64,000 nucleotides of DNA from Rossellomorea aquimaris TF-12 (GCF_001648555.1 NZ_LQXM01000030.1:548388-612387), one strand, 5' to 3'; numbered from the stretch's first letter, positions 1-9,279 are shown. A program made the numbers and translations. The notes: generated from the sequence alone by a model not told the origin.

Positions 1-685
1 AAGCTTATTTTTGACAGAAGAGGAAACAAAAGAAGTCATTTCGAATTGGACACAAAAAACCGCTTCCGAGCGAAGTAAATCCCAAACAACCCTGGATGAG
101 GTTATTCGAAATGGCGGGAATTTCAGAAGAGTTCTATGGACATATATAGAAAGATTTGTTGAAGAAACGAATTTGAATATTGCAGGAAAAGATATTTTTC
201 ATTGGGAGCGCAAACTAAATTTTGCATTGGATTATGTATTAGAGACGTTTACGTGCACTTTCTTAGGAATCCTGATGAATCGTCTAAAGGCACAGTCAAA
301 TTTAATTCAAGAGTTAAGCACACCTGTCATTTCCATAACATCAGAGGTAGGCTTACTCCCTATTATTGGTGACATTGATACCACTAGAGCCCGGTCCATT
401 CTAGAGTCTACCCTTCAACAAAGCGCCGACGCCAACCTATCCATGCTTGTCATCGATTTATCTGGAGTAGTGTTAATTGACACTATGGTGGCGCAACAAA
501 TCTTCCATCTAATAAATGCCTTGAATCTCATAGGAATAAAAACAATCCTTACAGGTATTCGACCTGAGGTAGCTCAAACCGCCATTCATTTAGGAATTGA
601 TTTCTCCACCATACATACAGAGAATTCCCTTGAGAGAATTATTGAAGGGGTCATTACGGAGAATAGTCAGTTTTTGAAATTTTAA
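1..685 (+). CDS. RsbR-type stressosome protein with STAS domain (5' end cut by window)
   Basis: The frame is open to the left edge, so the gene is truncated; the first in-window start-like codon is a TTG at 11. RsbR paralogues are usually about 270-280 residues with an N-terminal non-haem globin domain and a C-terminal STAS domain; roughly 224 residues are visible here. The C-terminal part shows the RsbR signature: a DTMVA segment and a GIRPEVAQT segment, which in B. subtilis RsbR carry the two threonines phosphorylated by RsbT. By family knowledge it would be a structural or sensor subunit of the stressosome that governs SigB. No rsb partners lie in the window, so it is probably a stand-alone paralogue (RsbRB/RC/RD type). 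The family is clear; which paralogue it is is not. Confidence 0.85.
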   Translation, partial: SLFLTEEETKEVISNWTQKTASERSKSQTTLDEVIRNGGNFRRVLWTYIERFVEETNLNIAGKDIFHWERKLNFALDYVLETFTCTFLGILMNRLKAQSNLIQELSTPVISITSEVGLLPIIGDIDTTRARSILESTLQQSADANLSMLVIDLSGVVLIDTMVAQQIFHLINALNLIGIKTILTGIRPEVAQTAIHLGIDFSTIHTENSLERIIEGVITENSQFLKF

Positions 686-743
686 TTAGCTTTAGCTTTT
701 AAACCCAATCTATTTAAATATATCGAGTTCGGTTTCCTAGTAT

Positions 744-787
744 AAAAGTGAAAAGGCATTGTTAAATAACAATGCCTTTTCACTTTT
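744..787. terminator. bidirectional intrinsic terminator
   Basis: A perfect 21-bp inverted repeat (arms 744-764 and 767-787) with a 2-base loop, A-rich on the left and T-rich on the right. It serves the convergent genes ending at 685 (+) and 800 (-). Confidence 0.9.
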
Positions 788-799
788 ATTTTTTATTTT

Positions 800-1444
800 T
801 CAATCAATATTTCTAGCTTCACCTGCTCCAAACAATTTGTCTGCAATTAGATTCCCTTCCTTATCAAGGGCTCTTATTGTCCATGTTGCTTCAGAATACT
901 CATCAAGCACAAAGAATGCATAATCAGCAACTAACTCTTCAACATGGTATCTTTCGGGATATTTTTCAACCGTTTCCATATTAAAGTTGTATGGGTCTGA
1001 TGGTGTTGAATTTTCCAGGTGATCACCAACCACAATATACTTAATATTTGGATTGCTAGTTTTCACCCCAACCATAAAACCTTTATCATTTCCAAAGCCA
1101 GCAGCTTGGAAGGGTTCATTTCCTTCAACCATATAGTCGAAAGTGCCACCTGAGTAATGATATAAAAACCCAAGGCTACGATTAATTTTCGCTAAGCCAA
1201 ATGCATGATCGGTTCCATCCTCATATAATATTGCTTTACCGTAATTTGTATCAACACTTTCTATCACATTGGAACCGAAAGGTAAGGCACTTGATGCAGT
1301 AAAGCGGAAGCCAATTAGTAATAATACGGCTATGATTATGATCAAAATTACTAAAATGAATTTCCAGTACTTCTTTTTTGTAATAGTTAAATATAGTATT
1401 ATTCCAATCAAAGCTATCACTAAGAAAATCAGTACATTAAACAT
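800..1444 (-). CDS. hypothetical membrane-anchored protein
   Basis: A protein of 214 residues that I do not recognise. Two hydrophobic segments are visible, at about residues 3-20 and 27-48, separated by a lysine-rich turn (TKKKYWK). A soluble C-terminal domain of about 165 residues follows, probably outside the cell, rich in Tyr, Gly and acidic residues. No catalytic motif, lipobox or Cys pair was seen. The start is supported by a GGGG-type ribosome binding site a few bases upstream on the minus strand. It is monocistronic: it shares a terminator with the stressosome gene and has only repeat-derived sequence upstream. A function cannot be assigned. Confidence 0.7.
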   Translation of the reverse strand: MFNVLIFLVIALIGIILYLTITKKKYWKFILVILIIIIAVLLLIGFRFTASSALPFGSNVIESVDTNYGKAILYEDGTDHAFGLAKINRSLGFLYHYSGGTFDYMVEGNEPFQAAGFGNDKGFMVGVKTSNPNIKYIVVGDHLENSTPSDPYNFNMETVEKYPERYHVEELVADYAFFVLDEYSEATWTIRALDKEGNLIADKLFGAGEARNID

Positions 1445-1550
1445 AAAATTTGACCCCCTTTTAAACAGTTATGGCACTCCGAAAGATTTTATGTACCTTA
1501 CCAGAAGAACACAGGTTATCATTTTCTTAAATAAATTATATTTAACTATT

Positions 1551-1734
1551 GGCTCTTTTCGCACAGATTTTTTGTTTTATCATTTTTGCCGATGGCTCTG
1601 TCAACCAGTATGTGATTGATGTTGATTGGAGCGGAAGGTGCTCGAACTCCTGCGGAAAACGGAAAGCGAGCATCTAGAGAGGAAATCAACCACCACTCAC
1701 TTTTTCAAAGGCAACAAAGTTTACGAAGAGGGGC
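1551..1734 (+). repeat. MITE-like dispersed element, complete copy
   Basis: About 184 bp. The left end reads GGCTCTTTTCG and the right end, reverse-complemented, reads GCCCCTCTTCG, so the ends look like terminal inverted repeats. Inside is a GATGGCTCTGTCAAC segment, then a palindromic GC-rich core opened by GTTGATTGGAGCGG and closed by GGAAATCAAC, then CAACAAAGTTTACGAA. The same modules recur at 6185-6363, 18329-18460, 18585-18785 and, as fragments, elsewhere. No coding capacity. No clear target-site duplication was seen. Confidence 0.7.
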
Positions 1735-1736
1735 AT

Positions 1737-1770
1737 AAAAGGTTCAAATCATATGCGATTTGAACCTTTT
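1737..1770. terminator. orphan terminator-like hairpin
   Basis: A perfect 14-bp stem (1737-1750 with 1757-1770), A-rich then T-rich, beginning 3 bp after the dispersed element. The nearest genes on both sides point away from it or start beyond it, so it terminates no recognised gene. It may belong to the repeat or to an unseen small RNA. Confidence 0.55.
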
Positions 1771-1971
1771 ATTTTATATCTAATGTAGTTTCTGCACTTC
1801 AAAACCGAACCCATTCTTTTAAACAAACTGTAGGTTTTTCAATACGCCGAAAAATTCCACTCCTAATATTCCCTCATAAACTATTTACTAGAAAGTAGGA
1901 ATTTCAACCACACACTTATAGTAACTAAGCATAAATTACTATATATTATAGTTCTTTATGGAGGGAAACAT
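1771..1971 (+). promoter_or_regulatory. upstream region of the Mur-ligase/YheCD fusion gene
   Basis: AT-rich leader with a strong GGAGGG ribosome binding site just before the ATG at 1972. A CATAAATTA at 1930-1938 fits the CATANNNTA -10 pattern of SigK promoters, which would suit a spore-coat-type gene, but the -35 part is too short to judge. Confidence 0.3.
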
Positions 1972-4380
1972 ATGAAACCACTTGTTTTGGACATCCCCAC
2001 TATAGCCATTACCGGAAGTACGGGGAAAACGACTACAAGAGAATTTATTGTGTCGATTGTAGAATCAAAATGGAAAATTCTAAAATCGATTGGAAATAAA
2101 AACCTGCCTTATAACACAAGAAATATTGCCAATAGATACGATTCTTCTTGTGAAGCCATGGTACTTGAAATGGGAATGGGAAAGCCTGACGCCGCAAAGA
2201 GACACTGCAGATACTTACAACCAAACATTTCTGTTATAACCAATATCGGTACCGCTCATTATGGAAGCTTAGGAAACAGCTATGAATCCACCGCTAAAAA
2301 CAAATCAGGTTTAATAAAAAGAATGAAACAAGATGGAAAATTATTTCTTAACGGAGATGATAAAAACTCTGAACTTCTCGATACTCACTCTTTTAAGGGG
2401 AGGATCACTAAAATTGGAATCCATTCGAAAGCAGACTATCAAGCAATCGATATTCACTATACAGAGGAAGGTATGGAGTTCACGGTTCTAGCTAAGGACC
2501 ATAAGGAGCCGTATTTCATCCCTACCTTTGGTCTTCATAATGTATACAACGCCTTATTTGCTATTGCCATTTGTCATGAACTGCATTTCACTGCCTCTGA
2601 TATTAGAAAAGGTTTAAAAAACTTTACGATTCCTATCAAACGATTAAATCGGTTTCCGTTAAGAAACAACTCCTTATTAATTGATGATACGGCAAATGCC
2701 AATCCACAATCGGTCAAGGCAGGAATTGATGTTCTCCACAATATAAATAAAGGTAAAAAGAAGATTTTAGTTTTAGGAGATATGTTAGAATTGGGAAACT
2801 ATTCAAAAGAAGGACATTTAGAAGTAGGAGAGTATGCAGTCAAAAGAAATATCGATTACATTTACACTTTTGGACAAGACTCTAAATGGGTAATTGATGC
2901 TGCCATAAAAAAAGGATTTCCATCATTGAAAGCACAGCATTTCACATCTCGTGATGAGCTTCACAGCCAATTAAAGCAGCTATTAACGAAAAACGATGTG
3001 ATTCTCGTTAAAGGATCCAGCGCCATGAAGATGTACGAAACGGTCAAGATGATGAAACACCGTTATATGTTTACTATTAAACTGGATGATAGCATGAGCA
3101 AGAATCAATTGATGCTTAGTAGAGAAACATATAACCTTATAGGAATCAAATCTAACCGAATATCCTTTCATTTTGGAGCCTACACTCGAAATTTCAAAAT
3201 AAAACTGAACGATCAACTTGCCCATGGGGAGATTCGTCTATCTCCTGAATTAGAAAACAACTTAACCATTCCTCCCGTCACATATGAAGTGATTATTGAG
3301 GATGGACAGCTTTTCTTAGGTCCCGTCATTGGAATTAATGTTTATGACAGATATATGAAAGATCCTCCCCAGCAGCTACTTCGTTTAGCTCACTACGAAA
3401 AAATTGGAGGGCTGATCTTTCTTTTTAATCCTACTACTACTGATTTCCAACAACAAACCATGTCAGGTTTTTACTTTGATCAAAAATCAAATTCTTTTAA
3501 ACCTGGGATATTTCCTTACCCCTCTTCCTTTTTAAATCGCGTTCCATTAAGAGAGAAAAGATATCAATATTTCAAAGAAATATTAGGAGATACCATATTT
3601 AATTATCCTTATGGAAATACAAACAAATTAGATTTTTGGACGCTCATGTCACGAAAATCAAGTACTAAAGATGCCTTGCCCCTCACAAAAGAATATAAAG
3701 GCATTAATAGCGTCCTTCATTTTCTAAAGACAAACCATTCAGCTTATATAAAACCCTCTACTTTAGCTGGTGGAAACGGTATACTCCATATTAAAAAGGT
3801 GGACAATCATTTTGTTGTTACTGACCGAGACGGAGTAAAAGAGAAGGCTACCTCTAGAAATGAATTAAATAACTGCCTAAAAAAGAAATTAGTAGAGAAC
3901 AAAGAGTATATCATTCAACAGGAAATCCTTTCGGTGAATCCTAATGGAGAGAAAGTTGATTTCCGAATGTATATTCAAAAGGATGGTACACAGAAATGGA
4001 AATATTCTGGACTAGAAACAAAGGTAGCGAATAAAGGAAGCATCATTTCAAACTCAAACAACCGAAATCGTGTCGTACCGGGATTAGTAGCCCTGCAAGA
4101 ATTTTATGGTTTATCTCAACTCAAGGCTGAGGAAAAAATCATAGATATATCAAATCTATGCATCACAGTATTAAAAACATTAGAGAAGCGCTCCATGCAT
4201 CTTGGCGATGTAGCCATTGATTTTGTGATTGATGCAAACCTGCATGTCTATTTACTAGAGGTTCAAGTCAATTACGCAGCTGAAATTAAAGCATTTAGAG
4301 AAGATGATGAAAGAGCCGTTCTTCCGAATATCCTACCAACTCCTTTGGAATATGCAAAATCACTGACTAAATTTAATTAA
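1972..4380 (+). CDS. fusion of Mur-ligase module and YheC/YheD-type ATP-grasp module
   Basis: A protein of 802 residues with two ATP-dependent ligase modules. Residues 1 to about 365 form a MurF-like ligase: P-loop GSTGKTTT (15-22), an EMGMGKP segment, an ITNIGTAH segment, HNVYNALFA, and DDTANANPQS (compare YNANP of MurF). The N-terminal UDP-sugar-binding domain of MurF is absent. Residues from about 365 to the end match the YheC/YheD ATP-grasp family, found in Bacillus and linked to the endospore coat; a late AIDFVID...LLEVQVN stretch looks like the metal-binding end of an ATP-grasp fold. Two amide-forming ligases in one chain recall cyanophycin synthetase, but with the modules in the opposite order. 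I infer an amino acid or peptide ligation role, possibly in sporulation; the substrate is unknown. Single gene, with its own terminator. Confidence 0.85.
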   Translation: MKPLVLDIPTIAITGSTGKTTTREFIVSIVESKWKILKSIGNKNLPYNTRNIANRYDSSCEAMVLEMGMGKPDAAKRHCRYLQPNISVITNIGTAHYGSLGNSYESTAKNKSGLIKRMKQDGKLFLNGDDKNSELLDTHSFKGRITKIGIHSKADYQAIDIHYTEEGMEFTVLAKDHKEPYFIPTFGLHNVYNALFAIAICHELHFTASDIRKGLKNFTIPIKRLNRFPLRNNSLLIDDTANANPQSVKAGIDVLHNINKGKKKILVLGDMLELGNYSKEGHLEVGEYAVKRNIDYIYTFGQDSKWVIDAAIKKGFPSLKAQHFTSRDELHSQLKQLLTKNDVILVKGSSAMKMYETVKMMKHRYMFTIKLDDSMSKNQLMLSRETYNLIGIKSNRISFHFGAYTRNFKIKLNDQLAHGEIRLSPELENNLTIPPVTYEVIIEDGQLFLGPVIGINVYDRYMKDPPQQLLRLAHYEKIGGLIFLFNPTTTDFQQQTMSGFYFDQKSNSFKPGIFPYPSSFLNRVPLREKRYQYFKEILGDTIFNYPYGNTNKLDFWTLMSRKSSTKDALPLTKEYKGINSVLHFLKTNHSAYIKPSTLAGGNGILHIKKVDNHFVVTDRDGVKEKATSRNELNNCLKKKLVENKEYIIQQEILSVNPNGEKVDFRMYIQKDGTQKWKYSGLETKVANKGSIISNSNNRNRVVPGLVALQEFYGLSQLKAEEKIIDISNLCITVLKTLEKRSMHLGDVAIDFVIDANLHVYLLEVQVNYAAEIKAFREDDERAVLPNILPTPLEYAKSLTKFN

Positions 4381-4407
4381 AAAGGAGAGGCATTTGCCTC
4401 TCCTTTT
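4380..4407. terminator. bidirectional intrinsic terminator
   Basis: Perfect 13-bp stem (4380-4392 with 4395-4407) starting at the stop codon of the Mur-ligase fusion gene and facing the convergent LysM gene. Confidence 0.9.
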
Positions 4408-4432
4408 TAATTCTTTTGTATTAGAAAAGTGG

Positions 4433-5215
4433 TTAGGATGCTGAAATCACAGCCCCATTTTTGTGAATCACTCTTACGTATTGACCCGACATTTCCTGAT
4501 AGGCGGAAGCTGTTCCGTATGGTACTTTTAAAACAAGTAATTTACCTTCATCATTAAATTCAACAGTGAAACTATCTGCAGCACCCACTATTTCTACTTC
4601 CGAAACTGACGCGGTTCCCGGAATAAACAATTGCTGTCCAATGATCACCATTTCCATATGAAGGTCATTTTCTTTCGCAAGCTCTTGAGGATCAATCCCA
4701 TAACGATTGGCTATTCCCCATAATGTATCACCAGGAAGAACTGTGTACATTTCTCCAACCTCCTGATTGAATGCTACCTGAGGTATAAGGATTGTTTGAC
4801 CAATATTAATTTGATTAGATTGAAGAAAATTGATCTCTTTCAATTCTTTTACTGTCGAACCGTACATTTTTGAAAGGGAATAGAGTGTATCTCCTCTTTG
4901 AACCGAATACATGATAGGTTTAACTAGATCTGGCACGAGAAGCTGCTGGCCCACCAGGATTTTTTCAGACGTTAAAGAGTTCGCCTCCATTAATTGATCC
5001 ACAGTAATGTCATATTTTTTCGATAAGCTATATAAAGTATCATTTGGTTTGACTAAATACTCGGTGCTACAAGCTCCAGCCTTACCATTCATTAGTATGA
5101 GTGCTGTAATCGTCCCTGCAACCGTTGCTGCTGCAATTCTTTTATTCCGGGCTTTTATCCGTTTTTTTTGTGTAATGGCTATTCGTTCTTTTCGTTTCAT
5201 CGTAATCGTATTCAA
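4433..5215 (-). CDS. LysM-repeat cell-wall-binding protein with N-terminal membrane anchor
   Basis: About 260 residues. A short Lys/Arg-rich N-terminus precedes one hydrophobic segment (ATVAGTITALILM). Three LysM domains follow, each with the YxVxxGDTLxxLSxxY type of pattern and a closing GQxLxIP: about residues 55-100, 105-150 and 160-205. A C-terminal tail of about 60 residues has no recognised domain. LysM binds peptidoglycan or chitin-like glycans, so the protein should sit at the wall. No hydrolase domain is fused. The start is set at a TTG at 5215 because a GGGGG box lies 8 bases upstream; an earlier TTG (5230) overlaps that box and an ATG (5200) lies too far from it. Confidence 0.8.
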   Translation of the reverse strand: MNTITMKRKERIAITQKKRIKARNKRIAAATVAGTITALILMNGKAGACSTEYLVKPNDTLYSLSKKYDITVDQLMEANSLTSEKILVGQQLLVPDLVKPIMYSVQRGDTLYSLSKMYGSTVKELKEINFLQSNQINIGQTILIPQVAFNQEVGEMYTVLPGDTLWGIANRYGIDPQELAKENDLHMEMVIIGQQLFIPGTASVSEVEIVGAADSFTVEFNDEGKLLVLKVPYGTASAYQEMSGQYVRVIHKNGAVISAS

Positions 5216-5433
5216 GTGTTTGTCCCCCAAAACCTTCTATATGTATTTTCTATGCATGAACCTCCTATATACCTTTCGTCTAAGGTAATGATTTTTTTGG
5301 GTATAAGTTAAAATAATTCCTTCACATCCATATTTATCTATTTTAATATGTGCAGTTGATATCCTTCACTATTTCCTTCATTATGATGATATCCGCTTAT
5401 ATTGTAAAAACAAAGAAAAATGGAGGGTTTCTG

Positions 5434-6084
5434 ATGGATAAAACATGGGCATTTGTTTCTGATTTTGACGGCACCATATCTAAACAAGATTTCTATAGAT
5501 TGGTGATGGATCAATACTTTCCAGAAGGGGAAATCCTTTTTAAAAAGTGGAAAAATGAAGAGATTCTTGATATCGATTTCTTAACTACTGTGTTTACATC
5601 CATTAATCAGAATGAAGAGCAAATCATTCATGACATTTTAAATATCCCTATTGACGAATTCGTCCCGTCCTTTATTCAAGATGTTCAGCATGAAGGTGCA
5701 GATTTCTATATTTTGAGTGCCGGTACCGACTATTATATTTATCATATTTTAAAGAATCACGGTATCAAAAACGTTGAGGTATTCTCAAACGAAGGGTATT
5801 TTAAAGATAAAAATATACACATGAATATTGATGAAAATCATGTTCATTTCTCAAAACGGTATGGCATTGATAAATCAAAAGTGATTCAGAATCTAAAAGA
5901 AAAGTACGATGTGATTTACTTTGCCGGAGACAGTGAACCAGACTCACATCCAGCACAATACGCAGATGTAACGTATGCTAAAGCTGATTTACAAAGGATA
6001 TTGAAAGAAAAAGAAATCCCGTTTGTAGCCGTTGATTCTTTTAAAGAAATAGCGACAGATTTAAAAAACAGAGGCGTGCTGTAA
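5434..6084 (+). CDS. HAD-superfamily phosphatase, MtnX/phosphoserine-phosphatase-like
   Basis: 217 residues. The catalytic motif DFDGT, with the nucleophile Asp and the acid/base Asp, lies near the N-terminus; SAGT is motif II, and FAGDSEPD carries the metal-binding Asp of motif IV. The size and the helical insert match HAD subfamily IB enzymes such as 2-hydroxy-3-keto-5-methylthiopentenyl-1-phosphate phosphatase (MtnX) and SerB-like enzymes. No methionine-salvage genes are adjacent, so the substrate is open. The frame is open 84 bases further upstream, but the ATG at 5434 follows a GGAGGG box at good spacing and starts directly before the motif, as expected. Monocistronic, with a terminator downstream. 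Confidence 0.8.
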   Translation: MDKTWAFVSDFDGTISKQDFYRLVMDQYFPEGEILFKKWKNEEILDIDFLTTVFTSINQNEEQIIHDILNIPIDEFVPSFIQDVQHEGADFYILSAGTDYYIYHILKNHGIKNVEVFSNEGYFKDKNIHMNIDENHVHFSKRYGIDKSKVIQNLKEKYDVIYFAGDSEPDSHPAQYADVTYAKADLQRILKEKEIPFVAVDSFKEIATDLKNRGVL

Positions 6085-6090
6085 AATAAC

Positions 6091-6137
6091 AAAAAGACTA
6101 ATTTGAAGGGTTAGACTCCTTACAAATTAGTCTTTTT
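6091..6137 (+). terminator. intrinsic terminator of the HAD phosphatase gene
   Basis: 14-bp stem (6091-6104 with 6124-6137) with a 19-base loop and a T-run. Confidence 0.85.
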
Positions 6138-6184
6138 TTCACGATTTTCATTAAACATAGTGGCTATTATCAAGGAGAGTAATG

Positions 6185-6363
6185 GTTGATTTACACTCCA
6201 GGATGCTCGCTTTCCGCAGGGCGGGCGGTGAGCATCCTCATGCTTCGCCTTCCGGGGTCTCACTGTCTAGCTCCAGGGCTTAGGCGCTCGAGGTCGTTCC
6301 CCTCAATATCTGTTACATACTAGTTGACAGAGCCATTAGCAGAACTCATGTGATAAAACAGAA
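6185..6363 (-). repeat. MITE-like dispersed element, inverted and chimeric copy
   Basis: Reverse orientation relative to the copy at 1551. It begins with GTTGATTTACACTCC and CGCTTTCCGC, runs through a GC-rich core (GGGCGGGCGGTGAGC), and ends with GTTGACAGAGCCATTAGCAG, the reverse complement of the conserved CTCTGTCAAC end. Part of the core (GTTCCCCTCAA) matches the copy at 18329, so it mixes two core types. Confidence 0.65.
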
Positions 6364-6375
6364 ATCCCTACGATA

Positions 6376-9117
6376 TTAATAGTATTGTGACGTTTTATAG
6401 CTGGATTTAACCATATACTCATATTGAAGGAGTTTCACCTCGAATAGAGTGATAGGATCAAAGTATCGTTCTGGATTTGCTTTTAATAATTTTAACGTTT
6501 CTTCGCTTGATGCGATTTCTTCTTTTGTATCCTGAATGGTAATGTCCAATTGCTTAAATGGTTCAATGAAGAAGGAATGTACATCCTGTTCTAGTGATTT
6601 TTCAAACAAATCAAATTGAAGGAAAAATTTATCCACAATAGAAGCTGTAATATCACTATAATCTTCATTTTCTAAATATCGTTTGTATTGGTTATATAGT
6701 AATGACTTGTTTTGAGGTAATACACCTAATAGTTTTCCAGCACTCTTTAATAAAAACTGAGCCGGGTTAAAGCGTAACAAAATATTTTCTTTTTCAATTT
6801 GTGCTCTAGTCCCCATTCGGCTTACATCACGACGCCAGTCATCAAGAACTTGGAAATCACATTGTAATACCACTCGATCCTTACCAAATAATTCGTTAAA
6901 GGTCTCACTCATTTCATTTAAATAATTCTGACTATCCTGAAGTTCCTGTCTAGAAAAGGCAAGCCATTCTTCTAGAGAAACAACATAGCGAAGCATTAGA
7001 TCTTCCTGTATATACTTTTGAATGCGAGTATTCATGACCTCATTCAATTCAATGTGAATTTGTTTAAAATCACTTTCTTCCGTAATCAACTCAGAGCAAC
7101 CGCTGAGTATCTTCGGAATTTGTGCAGAGATTTCTTTTTTTATGGCCTCTTTCTTTTGATGGAACGTATCTTTAATCACTGAGACCTTTTCACTTTGCAT
7201 ATCACCTAGATAATGGTGGAATCCATTTAGTCGGACCAGTATATCTTTATTCTTTTCTATGGAATCCTTAAGGTCATTTTCCCGGTCTTTTCGTTTTAAA
7301 AATAAGTCCTTGAGCGTTTTTCTTACAAGGTAAAATAGTTTTGCTCCTCGTTCAGCTTTTAAGGTGCTGTGATTAGATACATACTGATCCCTTAAAAATA
7401 CTTGAACATCTTTTTGTTGAAGATGAACGGCTTCCATTGAAGAGTATGGTAATACTTCCGCATCAGGAAACCACTCTCTTGCTTTATTTTTCATGGATGT
7501 TATCAACTGTTCCGAATGCTCGGCATTCACTACTTTATCCATCTTATTCAATAAGAAATGAACGGTAACTGGCTGATCTAACTCTGTTAACTTTCTCAAC
7601 GTTTGGCGGTCTTCTGCATTAAATGGTGCATCTGCATTCAAGACATACAGCAATCCATCGGCAACTGGGTAAAAAGAGGTTAAATCCTCAAGCTTCCTGC
7701 TGCCATTTTGTACGTCTATCAACGTACTGCCCGTTTTCTTAAGAAAGTCAGAAGGCAGTTTATATTCAACAAAGGCTTCCCGCTGCATCAATTCCTCGAA
7801 GTCTGCAATACTTTCCACCTTATTGCATCCATGGTCATGTATTTCCTGTACTTCCACCTGCTGATCATGGTAGCGATAAATAACCGTTGATCCTTCCGCT
7901 TCTCCTACACTTTCTCCAATGACTGATTCAACAAAGGAGGACTTTCCGCTTGCTTCACTTCCAGCAACAATCAAATGGCGTTCACTTAAGTCAAGTAACT
8001 GTTCAGCAATCCAGTTTGTTTTGTAACTAACTGGTGCCTCATTACGCTCGGACCAATCGATAATCTTGTTAAGGAAAAGAATGATATCTTCAAACCGTGT
8101 TTGATTATATTCTTCTTTTAAAATGAATGACTCTGCTTCTTCAACAACCATAGGTTCTATGGAATAAGAAAAAACATCATTCCAAGCCAAGACAGCTGCT
8201 GCCGGGAATAAAGAGCTGTGAGCCTTACTGATTTTCAGCCAATTCGTCAACATATTTGGCATAAATCCTTCCAGTTCTTTAACAAGGAAGTTCCCTTCTA
8301 GAAATTGAACATATGATTGTTGAAATTGAGATAAAATATCTTCCCATGATTCATTTGTGTTCACTTCTACATATTCAAAAATCGTATTAACAGTAGACAT
8401 CCACTCGATATGAGTTTGAGAAGTCCCTTGATATCCTGTCCATAAAGATAACACTAAATCCTTAAACTGATTCCGGTCATTTTCATAAACAGTAATCAAT
8501 ACATCATAAAAATAAGTCGGGGTGAATGAGGTTGTATACCCTTGATCTGAATATTCACGAAGGGTCGCAAACCATATGGCTCTTTGAGTCCGGATCGATT
8601 CTTTCACAGCTAATTCAACTGCATGATTCCAGTCTTCCTGTTCCTCATAAAAAGCACGTGCCAATTCTGATACATTAGGATAATCCGAATCGATATTTAA
8701 TGCTTTTTCGATGATGCGATAAGCTGATTTCACCTTGTTCCGCTCGATATAAAGAGAAAACAACTGAAGTGAAACTTCCATGGTCAGCATCGTACTTTCC
8801 GTTCCAATACTCGTATAAACGTCTTCTGCTGCCGTCAACATGCCTAATTCATAATAGGAATCCGCAATGTTCTTTTTTGCCCAAGGCTCCAGCTCATTTT
8901 GAATGCTCTCCCATTTAAAAATCGCTGCCTCGTAGTCCTTACTGTGAAAATAAACTTCACCTTGAGCATAACGAATCAATGTTAAATCATATGGCTCATT
9001 CTGTTGTTCAACAACAAAAGCTTCTCCAAGGATTTCAATGGGGTGAAGATTAAGTTCATTTTCTATTAAAAAAGTTTGATAATACGACTTTTCCATTAAT
9101 AATTTTTCTTCTGTCAT
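6376..9117 (-). CDS. TPR-containing dynamin-like GTPase
   Basis: 913 residues. The N-terminal third is helical with TPR-like repeats (about residues 45-180). A GTPase domain follows: G1 GSEASGKSS (386-394), a degenerate G3 TLIDVQNG (about 465-472, where DxxG is normal) and G4 NKMD (524-527). The C-terminal 300 residues are long charged helices with coiled-coil character, as in bacterial dynamin-like proteins. No transmembrane segment is obvious. By family, such proteins bind or remodel membranes; TPRs suggest a protein partner. Single gene, with no recognisable partner next to it. The unusual G3 may mean slow or altered GTP hydrolysis. Family placement rests on motif order only. Confidence 0.75.
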   Translation of the reverse strand: MTEEKLLMEKSYYQTFLIENELNLHPIEILGEAFVVEQQNEPYDLTLIRYAQGEVYFHSKDYEAAIFKWESIQNELEPWAKKNIADSYYELGMLTAAEDVYTSIGTESTMLTMEVSLQLFSLYIERNKVKSAYRIIEKALNIDSDYPNVSELARAFYEEQEDWNHAVELAVKESIRTQRAIWFATLREYSDQGYTTSFTPTYFYDVLITVYENDRNQFKDLVLSLWTGYQGTSQTHIEWMSTVNTIFEYVEVNTNESWEDILSQFQQSYVQFLEGNFLVKELEGFMPNMLTNWLKISKAHSSLFPAAAVLAWNDVFSYSIEPMVVEEAESFILKEEYNQTRFEDIILFLNKIIDWSERNEAPVSYKTNWIAEQLLDLSERHLIVAGSEASGKSSFVESVIGESVGEAEGSTVIYRYHDQQVEVQEIHDHGCNKVESIADFEELMQREAFVEYKLPSDFLKKTGSTLIDVQNGSRKLEDLTSFYPVADGLLYVLNADAPFNAEDRQTLRKLTELDQPVTVHFLLNKMDKVVNAEHSEQLITSMKNKAREWFPDAEVLPYSSMEAVHLQQKDVQVFLRDQYVSNHSTLKAERGAKLFYLVRKTLKDLFLKRKDRENDLKDSIEKNKDILVRLNGFHHYLGDMQSEKVSVIKDTFHQKKEAIKKEISAQIPKILSGCSELITEESDFKQIHIELNEVMNTRIQKYIQEDLMLRYVVSLEEWLAFSRQELQDSQNYLNEMSETFNELFGKDRVVLQCDFQVLDDWRRDVSRMGTRAQIEKENILLRFNPAQFLLKSAGKLLGVLPQNKSLLYNQYKRYLENEDYSDITASIVDKFFLQFDLFEKSLEQDVHSFFIEPFKQLDITIQDTKEEIASSEETLKLLKANPERYFDPITLFEVKLLQYEYMVKSSYKTSQYY

Positions 9118-9279
9118 AATGTCCTCCGTTATATGTGAAATTTCCTAACTAGAAACCCACAGACTTGTCTATTGATATCATTCTAACAGAATATTTCCTT
9201 GATAAAATTTCAATTCCTTTTCAAATAAGGATTGATACTTTCTACCGTGATCCAAAAGTAATGTTTTCCTTACAGCAAA

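Noticed and set aside
1269..1619. Plus-strand frame of 116 codons
   Set aside because: Antisense to the start of the membrane-anchored protein gene and then into the dispersed repeat; no start signal.
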